From NCBI GenBank assembly GCA_030407315.1, contig JALQPE010000174.1, positions 85,826 through 149,825 of the forward strand: a stretch of 64,000 nt of DNA, written 5' to 3'. Both the position numbers and the translations under genes were made by a program. A model generated the notes under the pieces. It did no database searches and was not told where the DNA came from. It saw only the letters and a program-made list of their open reading frames with translations. This DNA is from Asparagopsis taxiformis (lineage: Eukaryota > Rhodophyta > Florideophyceae > Bonnemaisoniales > Bonnemaisoniaceae). This document shows positions 21,010-31,066 of the stretch, piece after piece; positions within the stretch are counted from its first letter, which is position 1; the number at the start of each line of letters is the position of its first letter.

Positions 21010-21255
21010 TTACAAACCGGTTAGATCGTCGCTATCTGCGCGGGGAGTCTCACCGGAAACGGCGGCGCCGCTTTCAGTCGTACTGCAATTGGCGCTGAGC
21101 GCGGCCAAAGCGGAACGGCGTTCCATGCGCAACATGTGAATCTCACGTCGCAATACACCGCGTGTTTTCATCAGGGCCTTGGAGGCCGTCGAGAGGCGCA
21201 ACTTGGCCTCAACTGCACGGCCCATGACACTTGGGACGCCGTTCTTGGACGACAT
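21010..21255 (-). CDS. Small helical protein (hypothetical)
   Basis: An 81-residue frame with ATG start. The first 50 residues form a basic, heptad-like helix (VEAKLRLSTASKALMKTRG, LRREIHMLRMERR); the tail is acidic and Ser/Thr-rich. Its composition differs from the AT-rich surroundings, which supports coding. No family recognised. Confidence 0.38.
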   Translation of the reverse strand: MSSKNGVPSVMGRAVEAKLRLSTASKALMKTRGVLRREIHMLRMERRSALAALSANCSTTESGAAVSGETPRADSDDLTGL

Positions 21256-21907
21256 ATGGTGCGCAGGATCAGTTGAACTGTTGCATCACGATAAAGTAAG
21301 GCGATTTGGCTGGTACGGGGGATTGGTCACCAGCAATGGAATCTGGACTGTGTACTATCCCCCTCCGTTGGTAGGCGCGTGTTCCAGACGCTGATAGATG
21401 TCCCTCGGCATGTACCTCCTCTTTTGCATATATTGAAATTTTGTAGTTTTTCAACGCTATGCGACTAATACAGCGATAGATGACCTCTGGTATGATGAAG
21501 ATATCAAGTCAGAACAATGATGACACATCCTAATAGTTTGGTCATCTCTTTTGCTTGTGTGGCTTTGTGTTAAAACCTTGATGCATAGCAAGAAATGCTG
21601 CATGTTTGTGAAAGACAAACATTACACTTTCGCCGTATATGTTTGTCTAATGTACTTGTTTCTGATGACGAAGACAAATGCTTTTTCAAAACCAGCGTGA
21701 AGTCTTCCGCAGATCAATAACTTGCAAGCATACGCATGTAGAACAATTTTTTACAGGTGCATTCGTGTATTCTCTTGTCTTCTCTTCCACAAATGGTAAA
21801 TCACAAAACGGTATGTTTCACGCAGGTTTAGTGTTACAAGTTACTTTGACTGTCTACGACTCAGACGTCTACCCAACATGAGAAAATTCAGCTCGTAATC
21901 CTTTCTT
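21256..21907. other. Intergenic, nothing recognised
   Basis: About 650 bp, AT-rich, between two minus-strand genes. Short frames only. Confidence 0.4.
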
Positions 21908-22789
21908 TTATTGCTTTTCGTACGTTCTCAAAACACGCGTATTGTAACTTCCACATTTCGGTATCGTGCATCTGTGATACACATCATGATACGGAGTTAC
22001 AGATCGTCTAGAGCAATCTTGGCATTCTACTTCCGACATTCTCTGCTGATTCGGTTCCGACAATACCTTCTCTCGCCTCAAATTATCATCCATTTGTTGC
22101 ACGTATGGTTTCATATCAATGATCGGCTTGTTGCAAATTGTGCACAAGTTATGCCGTGAATGATACTCTTTGAAACATGCCGCATGTATAGCATGCCCAC
22201 ATCGCATGTATAGAATTGGCTTCGTCGAATTAAACAAATAGACGCCACATAACGGACAGCTCTTATGCATAGCGTTTGGTGCACAAAAATGTTGTTTCGT
22301 CTTGGAAATAATCAAACAGGCGTTGCAACGATCGCAATGATAAACATCCTGTCCAATTCCCTTTCCCTTCCTGCACAACTTGCATCGACTGCAGTGGTAG
22401 ATATCCTTTCCCGGCGTATTGTCGAAGAACTTACACTCTGCACAGTAGTAGGACGCAAATTGTGTTTGGCAAGTCGACTCGATACACTTGTTGGAGATCG
22501 GCTGCACCGTTCCACAGAGCAGGCAAATGATTTGCTTGGTTGCGAAGCGGTCCATAGTATGATCGGGGTTCATTCGATCGTGACAGAATCTGCAAGAGAC
22601 CCATTGACCGCAGCATTCTGCTCGCAACTTGCAGTTTCGCGGATAGTGTTCGCAGCCGAGCAACTTTTGTCCGGTCGCCGGGTCGCGGATTTCGGAATAG
22701 GAGAGATGTATGCGGCCGTTCGGCTTGTGAAATTGGGGACGAAAAGAGTCCATTAAGGTTCGGAAGGGGATTAATGGTTGTGCAGGCAT
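21908..22789 (-). CDS. RCHY1: CHY-CTCHY-RING E3 ubiquitin ligase (RCHY1/Pirh2-like)
   Basis: A 293-residue zinc protein with the three modules of the RCHY1/Pirh2 and plant CHYR/BRUTUS family: a CHY-type finger (GCEHYPRNCKLRAECCGQWV to about 110), a CTCHY finger (YYCAECKFFDN to FCAPNAMHKSCP), and an H2-type RING (CPLCGVYLFNSTKPILYMRCGH to CTICNKP). A small zinc-ribbon-like C-terminus (CQDCSRRS, CTIPKCGSYN) completes it. All cysteines and histidines expected for zinc binding appear present. It would act as a RING ubiquitin ligase. No hemerythrin domains, so it is the RCHY1 rather than the BRUTUS type. Confidence 0.92.
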   Translation of the reverse strand: MPAQPLIPFRTLMDSFRPQFHKPNGRIHLSYSEIRDPATGQKLLGCEHYPRNCKLRAECCGQWVSCRFCHDRMNPDHTMDRFATKQIICLLCGTVQPISNKCIESTCQTQFASYYCAECKFFDNTPGKDIYHCSRCKLCRKGKGIGQDVYHCDRCNACLIISKTKQHFCAPNAMHKSCPLCGVYLFNSTKPILYMRCGHAIHAACFKEYHSRHNLCTICNKPIIDMKPYVQQMDDNLRREKVLSEPNQQRMSEVECQDCSRRSVTPYHDVYHRCTIPKCGSYNTRVLRTYEKQ

Positions 22790-23436
22790 TCGAAAACGGT
22801 GGTGAGCGGGAAATGGTTAAGAGAGCCATGAACTCTAAGTTTAATACTGTGTTCTATGCGTGTATTCTCTCGGTGTTATACAGCGAGGCAATTGCGTCAC
22901 GTTGTAGTGACAAGAAGGGGCGCAGATGCAGAAGTCGGGGAGAAAGTGATGAGAGGACATGACACTTATTATATGATTGCACGACCAGTATCGTTAGTTG
23001 CATTAGTGAATTTGATACTGAGCACTAAAAATAATGTATTGTCAGAACGAAGTTTGGAAGAGGTCGAGATTGTTGCTGAGTGATGAAGAGAGCTGTGGAA
23101 ACATGATAAAGGTGAGCTATGTCGAATGTTGCCATAACTGCAGCTGGCGCTGCCTGGAGTGGAGGAGCAAAGCGCAATTACACAGGTCCCCACGGGATTA
23201 GCCAGTAATAGTGGCCCGGTGTCATAAACTAATTAAAATTGCACATAGCTCGTACTCGATCTTTCCACTCCACTTGCCGGTCCATCATCATCACTCGCGC
23301 AATCTTGCTTCGCGAGACGCTTTCAAAATCCGTTCATTTAGAGCTCTGCTGGAATCGAATCGGATCAAACGTCGTCTCCTCACCCTCGTCTCGTCGCACA
23401 CATTCCCAAACACGCTACGGACAAGCCGTTTGAACA
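22790..23436. other. Divergent promoter region
   Basis: About 650 bp between the RCHY1 gene (minus) and the GGCT-like gene (plus). The last 200 bp are pyrimidine-rich. Nothing further recognised. Confidence 0.4.
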
Positions 23437-24258
23437 ATGCCCAGACAGTACGAGTCGTCCAAATCTCAGCTAAAGCGCGCTTTCGACTATCCATACCCGC
23501 GTCCCAGCACCAGCTTCATCTTCAAAGGTACCCAAACTCCCATTCTAGTGCCGACGTCGCTGGAGGCTCTGCTCAACCATGGCGGCGCGCCACGAAAATT
23601 CATCTTGGCCATAGGCTCCAATGCGTCGCCAGAGCAATTGCTGCGCAAGTATGGCGACCTTAGCCAGCAGCCGCTCTCGGCAGAAAGTGAAATACCGGTT
23701 GTGGAGACAGAGGTATACGAGCTAGATGTAGTCTATGCTCCCTTTCTAGCGCGTTATGGCAGTGTACCAGCAACCGTTTGCGCTTCTGTTGGAACCGTAC
23801 TAAAGATACACGCTACGTTACTTACGGCCGCACAGATGAGCGTGATGCACGCTTCAGAGAGTGCGTATCACTTTGTGCGACTGATTGACACCGATGTACG
23901 GATACCTGCGCTGGACTTGCTCGTCACCTGCCCAGTATACGCGTACGTCGCGTACGATGGTGTGCTGCACGACGATCGAGGCTGGCCCATGGCGGTGGAG
24001 GAAGTGACGGGTGAGGGCAGACTGTTTAGACTAGTGTCGCAAAGAGGTGTTCAGAACTACCTCAAGGGTGTGTTGGACGCAGCTATGCCGGAAATGAGCA
24101 AGGAGAGTGTGGAGGAATGTATCGTTAAGAATATTCGCGGTGATGTGAGGCGGGGGAGAGTGAATGACGTTATGAAAGAAAAAGCGATAGAAGTGGGCGG
24201 TGAAGGGGTGTGGTGGGAAATCGAATCGGAAGATGACGAGACTTGCAAGGAGAAGTAA
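23437..24258 (+). CDS. Gamma-glutamylcyclotransferase-like/AIG2-like protein
   Basis: A 273-residue soluble protein. FILAIGSNASPEQLLRKYG (about 55-73) recalls the substrate loop of the gamma-glutamylcyclotransferase/AIG2 fold (YGSNxxxxxL), and the following VYELDVVYAPFLARYGSVPATV resembles an uncharacterised bacterial group with the same start. The general-acid glutamate of true GGCTs cannot be placed with confidence, so activity is uncertain. The tail is Glu/Lys-rich. Complete with ATG start; no intron needed. Bacterial affinity is from memory of the pattern and needs a search. Confidence 0.55.
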   Translation: MPRQYESSKSQLKRAFDYPYPRPSTSFIFKGTQTPILVPTSLEALLNHGGAPRKFILAIGSNASPEQLLRKYGDLSQQPLSAESEIPVVETEVYELDVVYAPFLARYGSVPATVCASVGTVLKIHATLLTAAQMSVMHASESAYHFVRLIDTDVRIPALDLLVTCPVYAYVAYDGVLHDDRGWPMAVEEVTGEGRLFRLVSQRGVQNYLKGVLDAAMPEMSKESVEECIVKNIRGDVRRGRVNDVMKEKAIEVGGEGVWWEIESEDDETCKEK

Positions 24259-25151
24259 TGATATGAAAGGGCATTGAGGAGCTTAGGTAATAGGAATGAT
24301 TGGTAGTATTCAAATTTAGAATGGCAGTACAAGTTATAACGTGTGTTACCGATGAATGTTTGGGTTGGCTCAGCTGGAGCAGTTTTGCTCGCGGGAGTGT
24401 GATGGAACAAGATGGGCGCAGCGCAGCGCAGACGCGTGAGATGACGCGATCCAAGTTGTCGGCACGCTCGAGTCTACTGTAAAATTTACACCGTCAAGTG
24501 TTACTGTATTCTGGCATCGCTAGACAATGCCGATGGGACATCCCTCTCATCATGATCGGGGGCGCGAGCAATGCGATGATGTGGCGCCTTTTGAGCTCGC
24601 TTTGATGAATACAGCAGCATGACGTATAAAAATCAGTGGTTGTTTCTGCATGACAATGGCACACCATCCCATCAGGTCCAGTTGTTGAGCCTTGCAGACG
24701 CGAACAAAGCTGCTGTCGTGGTTGAGAAAGAAAACGTTTCGTACGCGCAACTGTTACGAGCAGCGTGACAATAATTTCATCGGCGTGGGCATTGTCAACA
24801 TGACTCTGGATTTGCTTTGAGTATCGATTCCACGTCTGCGTCCACAATTGCACTTGAATTTCGACTAGCGAGCGCGTTGATTGCTTTTCCAGAAATTTCA
24901 ATAAAAATCAGCTACAACCTGCAGAATATTCAAAATTGAGCCCTTATCCGAGTTGAGGTAGATATACCTAACCAATCAAATCACACCGTGTACATGAAAT
25001 GTGTGGAGCACATTGCAAGACATAGCCAACCGTAATTCACTCATTCCGTTTCGCCCCGACGTAATATGATCGATTCCCATCCGCATGACCCACCGCAAAT
25101 TCTGTCCACACCGAGATCGTGATCCCGCCTGCCTTCTCCCCCGTGAGCATC
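24259..25151. other. 0.9-kb intergenic region
   Basis: Contains a minus-strand frame (24494-24901) without an ATG near its start. Its first 60 residues look helical but match nothing known to me. Otherwise the 5' region of the PFKFB gene. Confidence 0.35.
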
Positions 25152-26732
25152 ATGAACTCGCGCAACCCATTTCCACTCGTCTCGGCAACCAGTATGGAGC
25201 GCGTCGAGAACCAAATGCGTGAAATGCTCAAACGTGCTGTCTCTTTCGACAACGTCTCGGCATTTGCTGCCATGCCGCACAAATCGGCCACAGCGCCTCC
25301 CTCCGACTTCAGCGCCTTTGTCGAGGGCACTAGCGACGCAGATGCCCCAGACGAAGACATTGTTGATGCCAAATTCGCGACCAAAAAACTATGCATAGTA
25401 ATGGTGGGCCTGCCCGCTCGAGGAAAGACCCACATTGCACGCTGTCTCGAGCGTTATCTTAATTGGCTTGGCTTCTCCTCCGCCGTCTTCAATGTTGGAA
25501 ATTATCGAAGAATGATTCTTGGCGGCAGTCAGACTGCAGATTTTTTCGACCCCAGCAATCCGGAGGGCCTGCGGGCAAGGATGCAGCTCGCTGTGGAGTG
25601 CTTAAATGACATGCTTCGATGGTTTAGTCGAGGAGGGTTGGTCGGCATTTATGATGCCACAAATTCTACTAAAATGAGGCGTAGTATGGTGAAAGAAAGA
25701 CTCGAAGAGGTGGGCGTTCGTGTTTTGTTTCTGGAGAGTCTGTGTACAGACCCTTCTATTGTGGAGAAGAACATAGTGGAAACAAAGCTGCGATCGCCAG
25801 ATTATCGAGATGCTGACCCGGAAGAGGCGACCAAGGATTTTAAGAAGAGGATCCAACAATATGATAGCGCCAACGAAACTGTCACGGACGAAGAGAATTG
25901 CTCCTACATCAAGATTGTTAATGTAGGTAAGCAGATCATTCTCAATGATATTCAAGGGTTTGTTCAAGGGAAGATTGTTTCATTTTTGCTCAATTCACAT
26001 ATTATGCCCCGTGCCATCTACCTAAGTCGTCATGGCGAATCTGAATGGAACGTCACCGGTCAACTGGGTGGTGATCCAAACCTCACAGAACGCGGGTGTG
26101 CATACGCTAGAGGTCTTGCTCGCTTCATTGAAAGTGAGTTCACTACAAAGGGAAAAGAGTTACCGCTCATATGGACCAGTCAGTTGCAACGAACGCGCCA
26201 GACTGTGAAGCACATCCCTTCGATGAACCTTTGTTGGCGTGCTTTGAATGAAATTGATGCTGGTGTTTGTGAAGGTATGACGTATGAATCGGTTGCAGAA
26301 CAACTGCCAGAGGTGGCACATGAGCGAAAGAAGGACAAGTTGCGATATCGTTACCCAGGTGGTGAGAGCTATGTTGATGTAATCTATCGTCTCGAGCCAG
26401 TGATTTTGGAGTTGGAGAGACAGAGAGGACCCGTGCTTATCGTGGCGCATAACGCTGTCATTCGTAGTATATATGCTTACTTTATGGGCAAGTCGCAAGA
26501 GGAGTGTCCGTACATTGACATTCCGTTGCACACAGTTTTCAAACTCACGACAAGGGCGTATGGTGCTGAGGAGCAGGTTTTCCCGCTAAAAGTCGATAGC
26601 ACATATCACAACAAGACACCTGAATCCGGCGATAGTGATGGCCTTGACGACGTGAAACATTTTGGCAAGGATACAGGATCCATTGTTCAGGAGCTCGAGA
26701 AGAGCCTCCAAGATCCGAGTATAAATTCATAA
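25152..26732 (+). CDS. PFKFB: 6-phosphofructo-2-kinase/fructose-2,6-bisphosphatase
   Basis: Bifunctional enzyme that makes and removes fructose 2,6-bisphosphate, the cytosolic switch between glycolysis and gluconeogenesis. The start is ATG 25152; the longer open frame begins with GTG at 25119. About 80 N-terminal residues (Ser-rich, possible regulatory segment) precede the kinase: P-loop GLPARGKT at 86-93, then NVGNYRR and DATNSTKMRR. The histidine-phosphatase half starts YLSRHGESEWN with RHGE at 293-296, and WTSQLQRTRQT, EIDAGVCEGMTYE and VAHNAVIRSI follow. Both halves look intact, so both activities are expected. No CBM20, unlike the plant F2KP, which is consistent with a non-green lineage. 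Confidence 0.93.
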   Translation: MNSRNPFPLVSATSMERVENQMREMLKRAVSFDNVSAFAAMPHKSATAPPSDFSAFVEGTSDADAPDEDIVDAKFATKKLCIVMVGLPARGKTHIARCLERYLNWLGFSSAVFNVGNYRRMILGGSQTADFFDPSNPEGLRARMQLAVECLNDMLRWFSRGGLVGIYDATNSTKMRRSMVKERLEEVGVRVLFLESLCTDPSIVEKNIVETKLRSPDYRDADPEEATKDFKKRIQQYDSANETVTDEENCSYIKIVNVGKQIILNDIQGFVQGKIVSFLLNSHIMPRAIYLSRHGESEWNVTGQLGGDPNLTERGCAYARGLARFIESEFTTKGKELPLIWTSQLQRTRQTVKHIPSMNLCWRALNEIDAGVCEGMTYESVAEQLPEVAHERKKDKLRYRYPGGESYVDVIYRLEPVILELERQRGPVLIVAHNAVIRSIYAYFMGKSQEECPYIDIPLHTVFKLTTRAYGAEEQVFPLKVDSTYHNKTPESGDSDGLDDVKHFGKDTGSIVQELEKSLQDPSINS

Positions 26733-27142
26733 TAGATGCAGAGTGACAGTACATGAAGTTGGTTTTGTTGAGTGTTGTAATATTTATTTTGGATGAGGAA
26801 GACGACATGTACAGTATCTACAATACGACGATGGCGATTTGTTGGCCACGTAAATCTGGAATTAACTGATGCGAAGCATCTACAAGGTTCGCCGCTGGAT
26901 GTCGGCCGTCTCTAATAGGTTACTTGAGAAAATCGCATGAGTACATGCAACACTCCAGCAATGGAATTAGTTCATTTAACTTGCCTCCGTTTTCTACCCT
27001 GAACGACCGAAAGTGCCTCATCAGGTAAATTGTAGAAGGTCCACTAGCACACATTTCTGCCTGAGCCACTAATAATACTTTCCACACGCTCAACTCAAGA
27101 CTATAATACAAGTTGTGCTAACAGCTTGTCGAGAAGCATCGC
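26733..27142. other. Convergent intergenic region
   Basis: About 410 bp between converging PFKFB and MGD-like genes; holds both 3' ends. Nothing else seen. Confidence 0.45.
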
Positions 27143-28564
27143 TCAAGGTACGCTACGACGCATGTGGTATCTCGACGACGGTTCAACACTGAGAGCATGC
27201 GCCATGGTGGGTCTGTCAAGAGCGCGTCCATTGAGGAGCGACGATTGTCTATCCAGACCTCGAGGTGGAATGGACACCGTGGTTGGAGAAAGACTTTCCG
27301 AACGCAGTGGACGAGGATAACTGCCAGCTCTGATCTTAACCGACGATGCGGACGGAAGATGTGCATCAGCTATATCGCATTCCTCCGGTCCTTCTGACGT
27401 CGACGCATGCGACAGTTTCGCACTCGGTGATTTCGGCGCCGGCACGCCAAGAGAGTCTAAGATGAGATCTCGCACTTCGAAAACAGCATTATTTCGTGGC
27501 GCAGCAGCGATCGTCGCACGCATCTGTGCGATTTGTTCGGATGAAATCGCTGCTGCTTCCGCAGCTTCTGACACGACCATACCGACGCGTTCGCGTCGGA
27601 CCCAGTCCAATACGTCGAGTTCCTGTTTCATAACGCCGCCTTCCTGGCACACGAGGACGCAGGGGAGGCCGGATACGAAGGCCTCGGATACCACACCGGG
27701 GCCAGGTTTGCCGATGAGAACATCGGACATCTGCATGTACAACGGGACCTGGTTGGTGAAGCCGGTGATGAACAGCGTTTGATTGGGGCGTTTGCGGCGT
27801 GTGAGACGATCGTGAAGTAGTTTATTTCGGCCGCAGACAGCGATGATATTCACAGCATGTTTCTTGTCGCGATGGGTGAGATGGTGGACCAGGGAGGTCA
27901 TGAGATCTGTTGGGGGCGCGCCTCCGAAAAGCAAGAGGAATGTTTGGAGCGTAGGATCAAAATCCATGGCGGCTGCTGTACCAAGACGATGTTCGAGCGT
28001 GGCGAGAGTGTAGAAGCGCGGGGCGACCACCATACCGGATGTGCGGGTGACGCACATGGAAGCGGATGGAGAGTCAGGCGGGAGGTATCCGTTGACGAGT
28101 GCTTGTGAATAGGCGACGTCGGTACCGGTGACAAGGTGTTGTCTGACATGCTGAATCCAGGGATGGACGTTGGTGTGCGAAAAGTCGGTGAGAACGGTAA
28201 AGAGTTTAACATGAGATGGGAGAGTTTCAGCGAAGACGGAGTTGAGAATGGGGATAAAGGAAACGACGGTCGTTAGATCGGGATGGCGGGGCCATTGTGC
28301 GCGGAATTTTGCACGAAGCGAGGGCAGGACGAGTGGGAAGAAAGCTTGCACGGCATTGTGCAAAACGTCGATGAGGGATAGAGCGTTGTAGGATAAAAGT
28401 ACGTTATAAAGCCTATCTCCAGGTCCTGCACCAGCCAAAGCGGCAGCGTCGATGGTATCTACAATGATAGCGGGAATGGAAGAGAGGAGGAGTTGGAGAG
28501 CGTTTGCGGAAGCTTTGTGACCGCCGCCACCGCTTCCATACAAGAGCAAGACACGTTGGGGCAT
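27143..28564 (-). CDS. MGDG-synthase-like glycosyltransferase (GT28)
   Basis: A 473-residue GT28-family enzyme. N-terminal VLLLYGSGGGGHKASANAL (about 5-23) is the acceptor-side glycine loop, and GKPGPGVVSEAFVSGLPCVL (about 308-327) is the UDP-sugar signature of MGDG synthases and bacterial diacylglycerol glucosyltransferases or MurG. Monogalactosyldiacylglycerol synthase, the main thylakoid lipid enzyme, is the likeliest role. There is no clear transit peptide before the glycine loop and the C-terminal 100 residues are low-complexity Ser/Pro/Arg. The protein could therefore act on the outer envelope, like plant type B MGDs, or be a paralog with other acceptors. It starts 99 bp after the VPS35 stop. 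Confidence 0.8.
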   Translation of the reverse strand: MPQRVLLLYGSGGGGHKASANALQLLLSSIPAIIVDTIDAAALAGAGPGDRLYNVLLSYNALSLIDVLHNAVQAFFPLVLPSLRAKFRAQWPRHPDLTTVVSFIPILNSVFAETLPSHVKLFTVLTDFSHTNVHPWIQHVRQHLVTGTDVAYSQALVNGYLPPDSPSASMCVTRTSGMVVAPRFYTLATLEHRLGTAAAMDFDPTLQTFLLLFGGAPPTDLMTSLVHHLTHRDKKHAVNIIAVCGRNKLLHDRLTRRKRPNQTLFITGFTNQVPLYMQMSDVLIGKPGPGVVSEAFVSGLPCVLVCQEGGVMKQELDVLDWVRRERVGMVVSEAAEAAAISSEQIAQMRATIAAAPRNNAVFEVRDLILDSLGVPAPKSPSAKLSHASTSEGPEECDIADAHLPSASSVKIRAGSYPRPLRSESLSPTTVSIPPRGLDRQSSLLNGRALDRPTMAHALSVEPSSRYHMRRSVP

Positions 28565-28663
28565 GGCGGCGACGGGGAACGTTGAGACGATATACTGCGA
28601 CGAGTGTCGAAGAAGACGAGTTGGTTGATGAGTTGTTTTTGAAAGCGTTGCAACGTGGCCACG

Positions 28664-31066
28664 TTAAATGTCGGACAAATCGAGTTGAGAAAATCGATTT
28701 GCACCGGCGCGCATTCTGGACACAACTCGTTGGTATCGGGCGGCTGCCAATTTGACAAACAAATTTGCGCGACCGCTCGTCGAAATCATCGCTCGTATTT
28801 CGCGGCAAATGGCCACCAACCACTCATCGCCGCCACGAATATTCTTCTCCTCCTCACGTTCGCGCAGTCGAACAGCGCACGACAACACATCCAACAATAG
28901 TAGCACCCGTTCCGCTCGTTCCGCACAAAGCCGAGCAATTGCACACGCCTTCTCGAGACTGTGCGCTCCCAACAATGCGCATGCGCACAGCAGTGTGCAT
29001 TGGTCGCTCCGCGTCAGAGCGCGTTCCGCATGTAGCACCGCTCGTTCCACCAGTCGCTCGTATGTGGCCTCGTCCAATCCGCTCCGCGCTTCTCCGACAT
29101 TCACAATGATTAGTTCTAATGCCGTAAACTGTTCACGTGCTGACACAATGTCTTCGTACAGCGCGAAAGCCGCTGCCAAATTGTCGTACAACACCTCGCG
29201 TGCACCCGTGGCCGCCGCCGTAGATGCGACCTGCAGTCGTAATCGCAGCGCCAGTTGTGCGCAAACCGACGACAGTCGCTTCACACAATCTCCTGCAAAA
29301 TGAAGAATCTCTCCAGCATTTCCACCGCGCACAGCAAGCCGCAATGTGGCCATCACCAGAGATGGCATCGTAATAGCCACTCTCTTCTCCCCACCGCGCC
29401 ACAGTTGTCCACGTAATGCTTTGTACAATTCAAGCGCTCGATCAATGTCCGAACTGTCGCAAAGATACACAATCCGTGCAACAAGCTCCTGCTCCTTTTC
29501 AAAACCCGCATCAACCTTTGCAACCTCCTTGACAACCACCTCACGCGCCGGCAGAACTGCGAAAAGGTATTCGTGATGATACGATACTGTTCCCACGTCA
29601 AACCCATTGTCCACTACTTGCTCTACAACACCGTCCCCCACAAGAGGTGCTACATACTTGAACAATTTGCCGAGTGTATCGATATCTGATATACATGCCT
29701 CGTAACCCTTGCTACAAACCAACACCCGCGCCGCTAGTTCGCGCTGACGATCATACGATAGGAATCTCTGCAACACCACAAAATTTTCCAGTTGTAGAAC
29801 ACTTCCCACCGAGCGAAATTGCTCAAGAGGCATTACGAGCACTTTCATTGCCAAACGCTCATCATCACCGGTCAGCGTGCCATCCGCATCATCCACTGCG
29901 AATCGAAGAATATCGTCCACATACTCCAGACGTAGCTCCGCCTGCAATGCAAACGCCATCAGCGATTCATATATTCGTAGCCGATCGGTCAAACCAAGAG
30001 AGCTTCCCTGCCTCTTCGCTACTGTGGGAAGGTGTCTCCTGAACACGACAAAAGCTCCCGCTTTTCGCGTCGCAGCTGCTGCCGCCTCAGAACTTGCGGC
30101 AAATTTTCGTAAGCGGTCAATGATAGACACCAATATTGTTCGCATATTCACACCTTTCACCAACTGCGTGCAGGTCTTCATAAAAGCTTCAAGTGTCTCA
30201 AGCTGAAACTCATCTGGAAAAACCTGCGCGACACAGTCGGCAAGATACTCTTGAGCGATAGCGTCATTGCAGCTAACAATTTGTTCCAGTATAGCCGGCA
30301 GCACGCTCTCGCGATACACTTCTATACTGGAACCGACAAGTCGACTAAGTGTGGCAATGTTGCTTCCAACCAACAATCGCAACTCCATTCTCTCCTTCTC
30401 CCGTAGCTCCATTTCGCGCGCGGATGAATCGTGCTGCATACGAACCCAGAGACGGTTCATCTCTGTAAAATTGCGAATGACAAAGGCAATACTATCCTGT
30501 ACGGTGCCACCACTTTCATCCGCATCCGGCTTTCCCTGGGCCAAACCTGCATCGGGTAGTTTATCCTTCATCATTTGGGCGAGATAGGCGCGCAAAAAGA
30601 GGCCCCTCTGTGGATGCTGCACACCGGCGCACATTTCCACAAGATCCCTCAAGACGTCTTTCGCAGGCGCCTGCAAGCTTTTCACGTACACGGAGCCGGC
30701 GGTGACAAGGAGATACAACCTGGGCAACACGAGGGGGGTCTCCTGCACACGTTCGTAGAGCTCGAGAACGGGAGCGCCTCGTCGCGCACTTTCCATGACG
30801 TACATTTCGAGCAAACGAAGCTCGGCGCATACGGAAAGATAGACATCGTAGTAGGCCTTTGGGGAGAGCTCGGAGGCAGCATTAGAGCGGAGCTCTGCGG
30901 CCACATCGGCGGCAATTTTGACAGCGTCGTCCAAGCGATCGGCGTCAAGTGCGCGACGAAGACGCTGCGCTTTGAGACGGACAGATGCGGTGGATTCTCT
31001 GTGATGGCGACCTTCGTCGATCCGGGCTGTCTCGCCTGCCAGCGCGCCGCTCGCGGCTACCGGCAT
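28664..31066 (-). CDS. VPS35: VPS35 retromer core subunit
   Basis: An 800-residue all-helical repeat protein matching VPS35, the central scaffold of the retromer cargo complex at endosomes. The N-terminus VRLKAQRLRRALD and YDVYLSVCAELRLLEMYVMES follow the family's opening helices. PRLYLLVTAGSVYVKS and VQHPQRGLFLRAYLAQMMKDKLPD hold the highly conserved PRLYL and P-x-RGLFLR-YL segments that contact VPS26. Length is close to the usual 780-800. Complete, one exon. It lies only 99 bp upstream of the MGD-like gene in the same direction, so its 3'UTR and that gene's promoter must overlap. Confidence 0.95.
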   Translation of the reverse strand: MPVAASGALAGETARIDEGRHHRESTASVRLKAQRLRRALDADRLDDAVKIAADVAAELRSNAASELSPKAYYDVYLSVCAELRLLEMYVMESARRGAPVLELYERVQETPLVLPRLYLLVTAGSVYVKSLQAPAKDVLRDLVEMCAGVQHPQRGLFLRAYLAQMMKDKLPDAGLAQGKPDADESGGTVQDSIAFVIRNFTEMNRLWVRMQHDSSAREMELREKERMELRLLVGSNIATLSRLVGSSIEVYRESVLPAILEQIVSCNDAIAQEYLADCVAQVFPDEFQLETLEAFMKTCTQLVKGVNMRTILVSIIDRLRKFAASSEAAAAATRKAGAFVVFRRHLPTVAKRQGSSLGLTDRLRIYESLMAFALQAELRLEYVDDILRFAVDDADGTLTGDDERLAMKVLVMPLEQFRSVGSVLQLENFVVLQRFLSYDRQRELAARVLVCSKGYEACISDIDTLGKLFKYVAPLVGDGVVEQVVDNGFDVGTVSYHHEYLFAVLPAREVVVKEVAKVDAGFEKEQELVARIVYLCDSSDIDRALELYKALRGQLWRGGEKRVAITMPSLVMATLRLAVRGGNAGEILHFAGDCVKRLSSVCAQLALRLRLQVASTAAATGAREVLYDNLAAAFALYEDIVSAREQFTALELIIVNVGEARSGLDEATYERLVERAVLHAERALTRSDQCTLLCACALLGAHSLEKACAIARLCAERAERVLLLLDVLSCAVRLREREEEKNIRGGDEWLVAICREIRAMISTSGRANLFVKLAAARYQRVVSRMRAGANRFSQLDLSDI

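Noticed and set aside
24494..24901. 135-residue minus-strand frame
   Set aside because: It begins with TTG, has no ATG near its start, no family features, and an equally open frame overlaps it.
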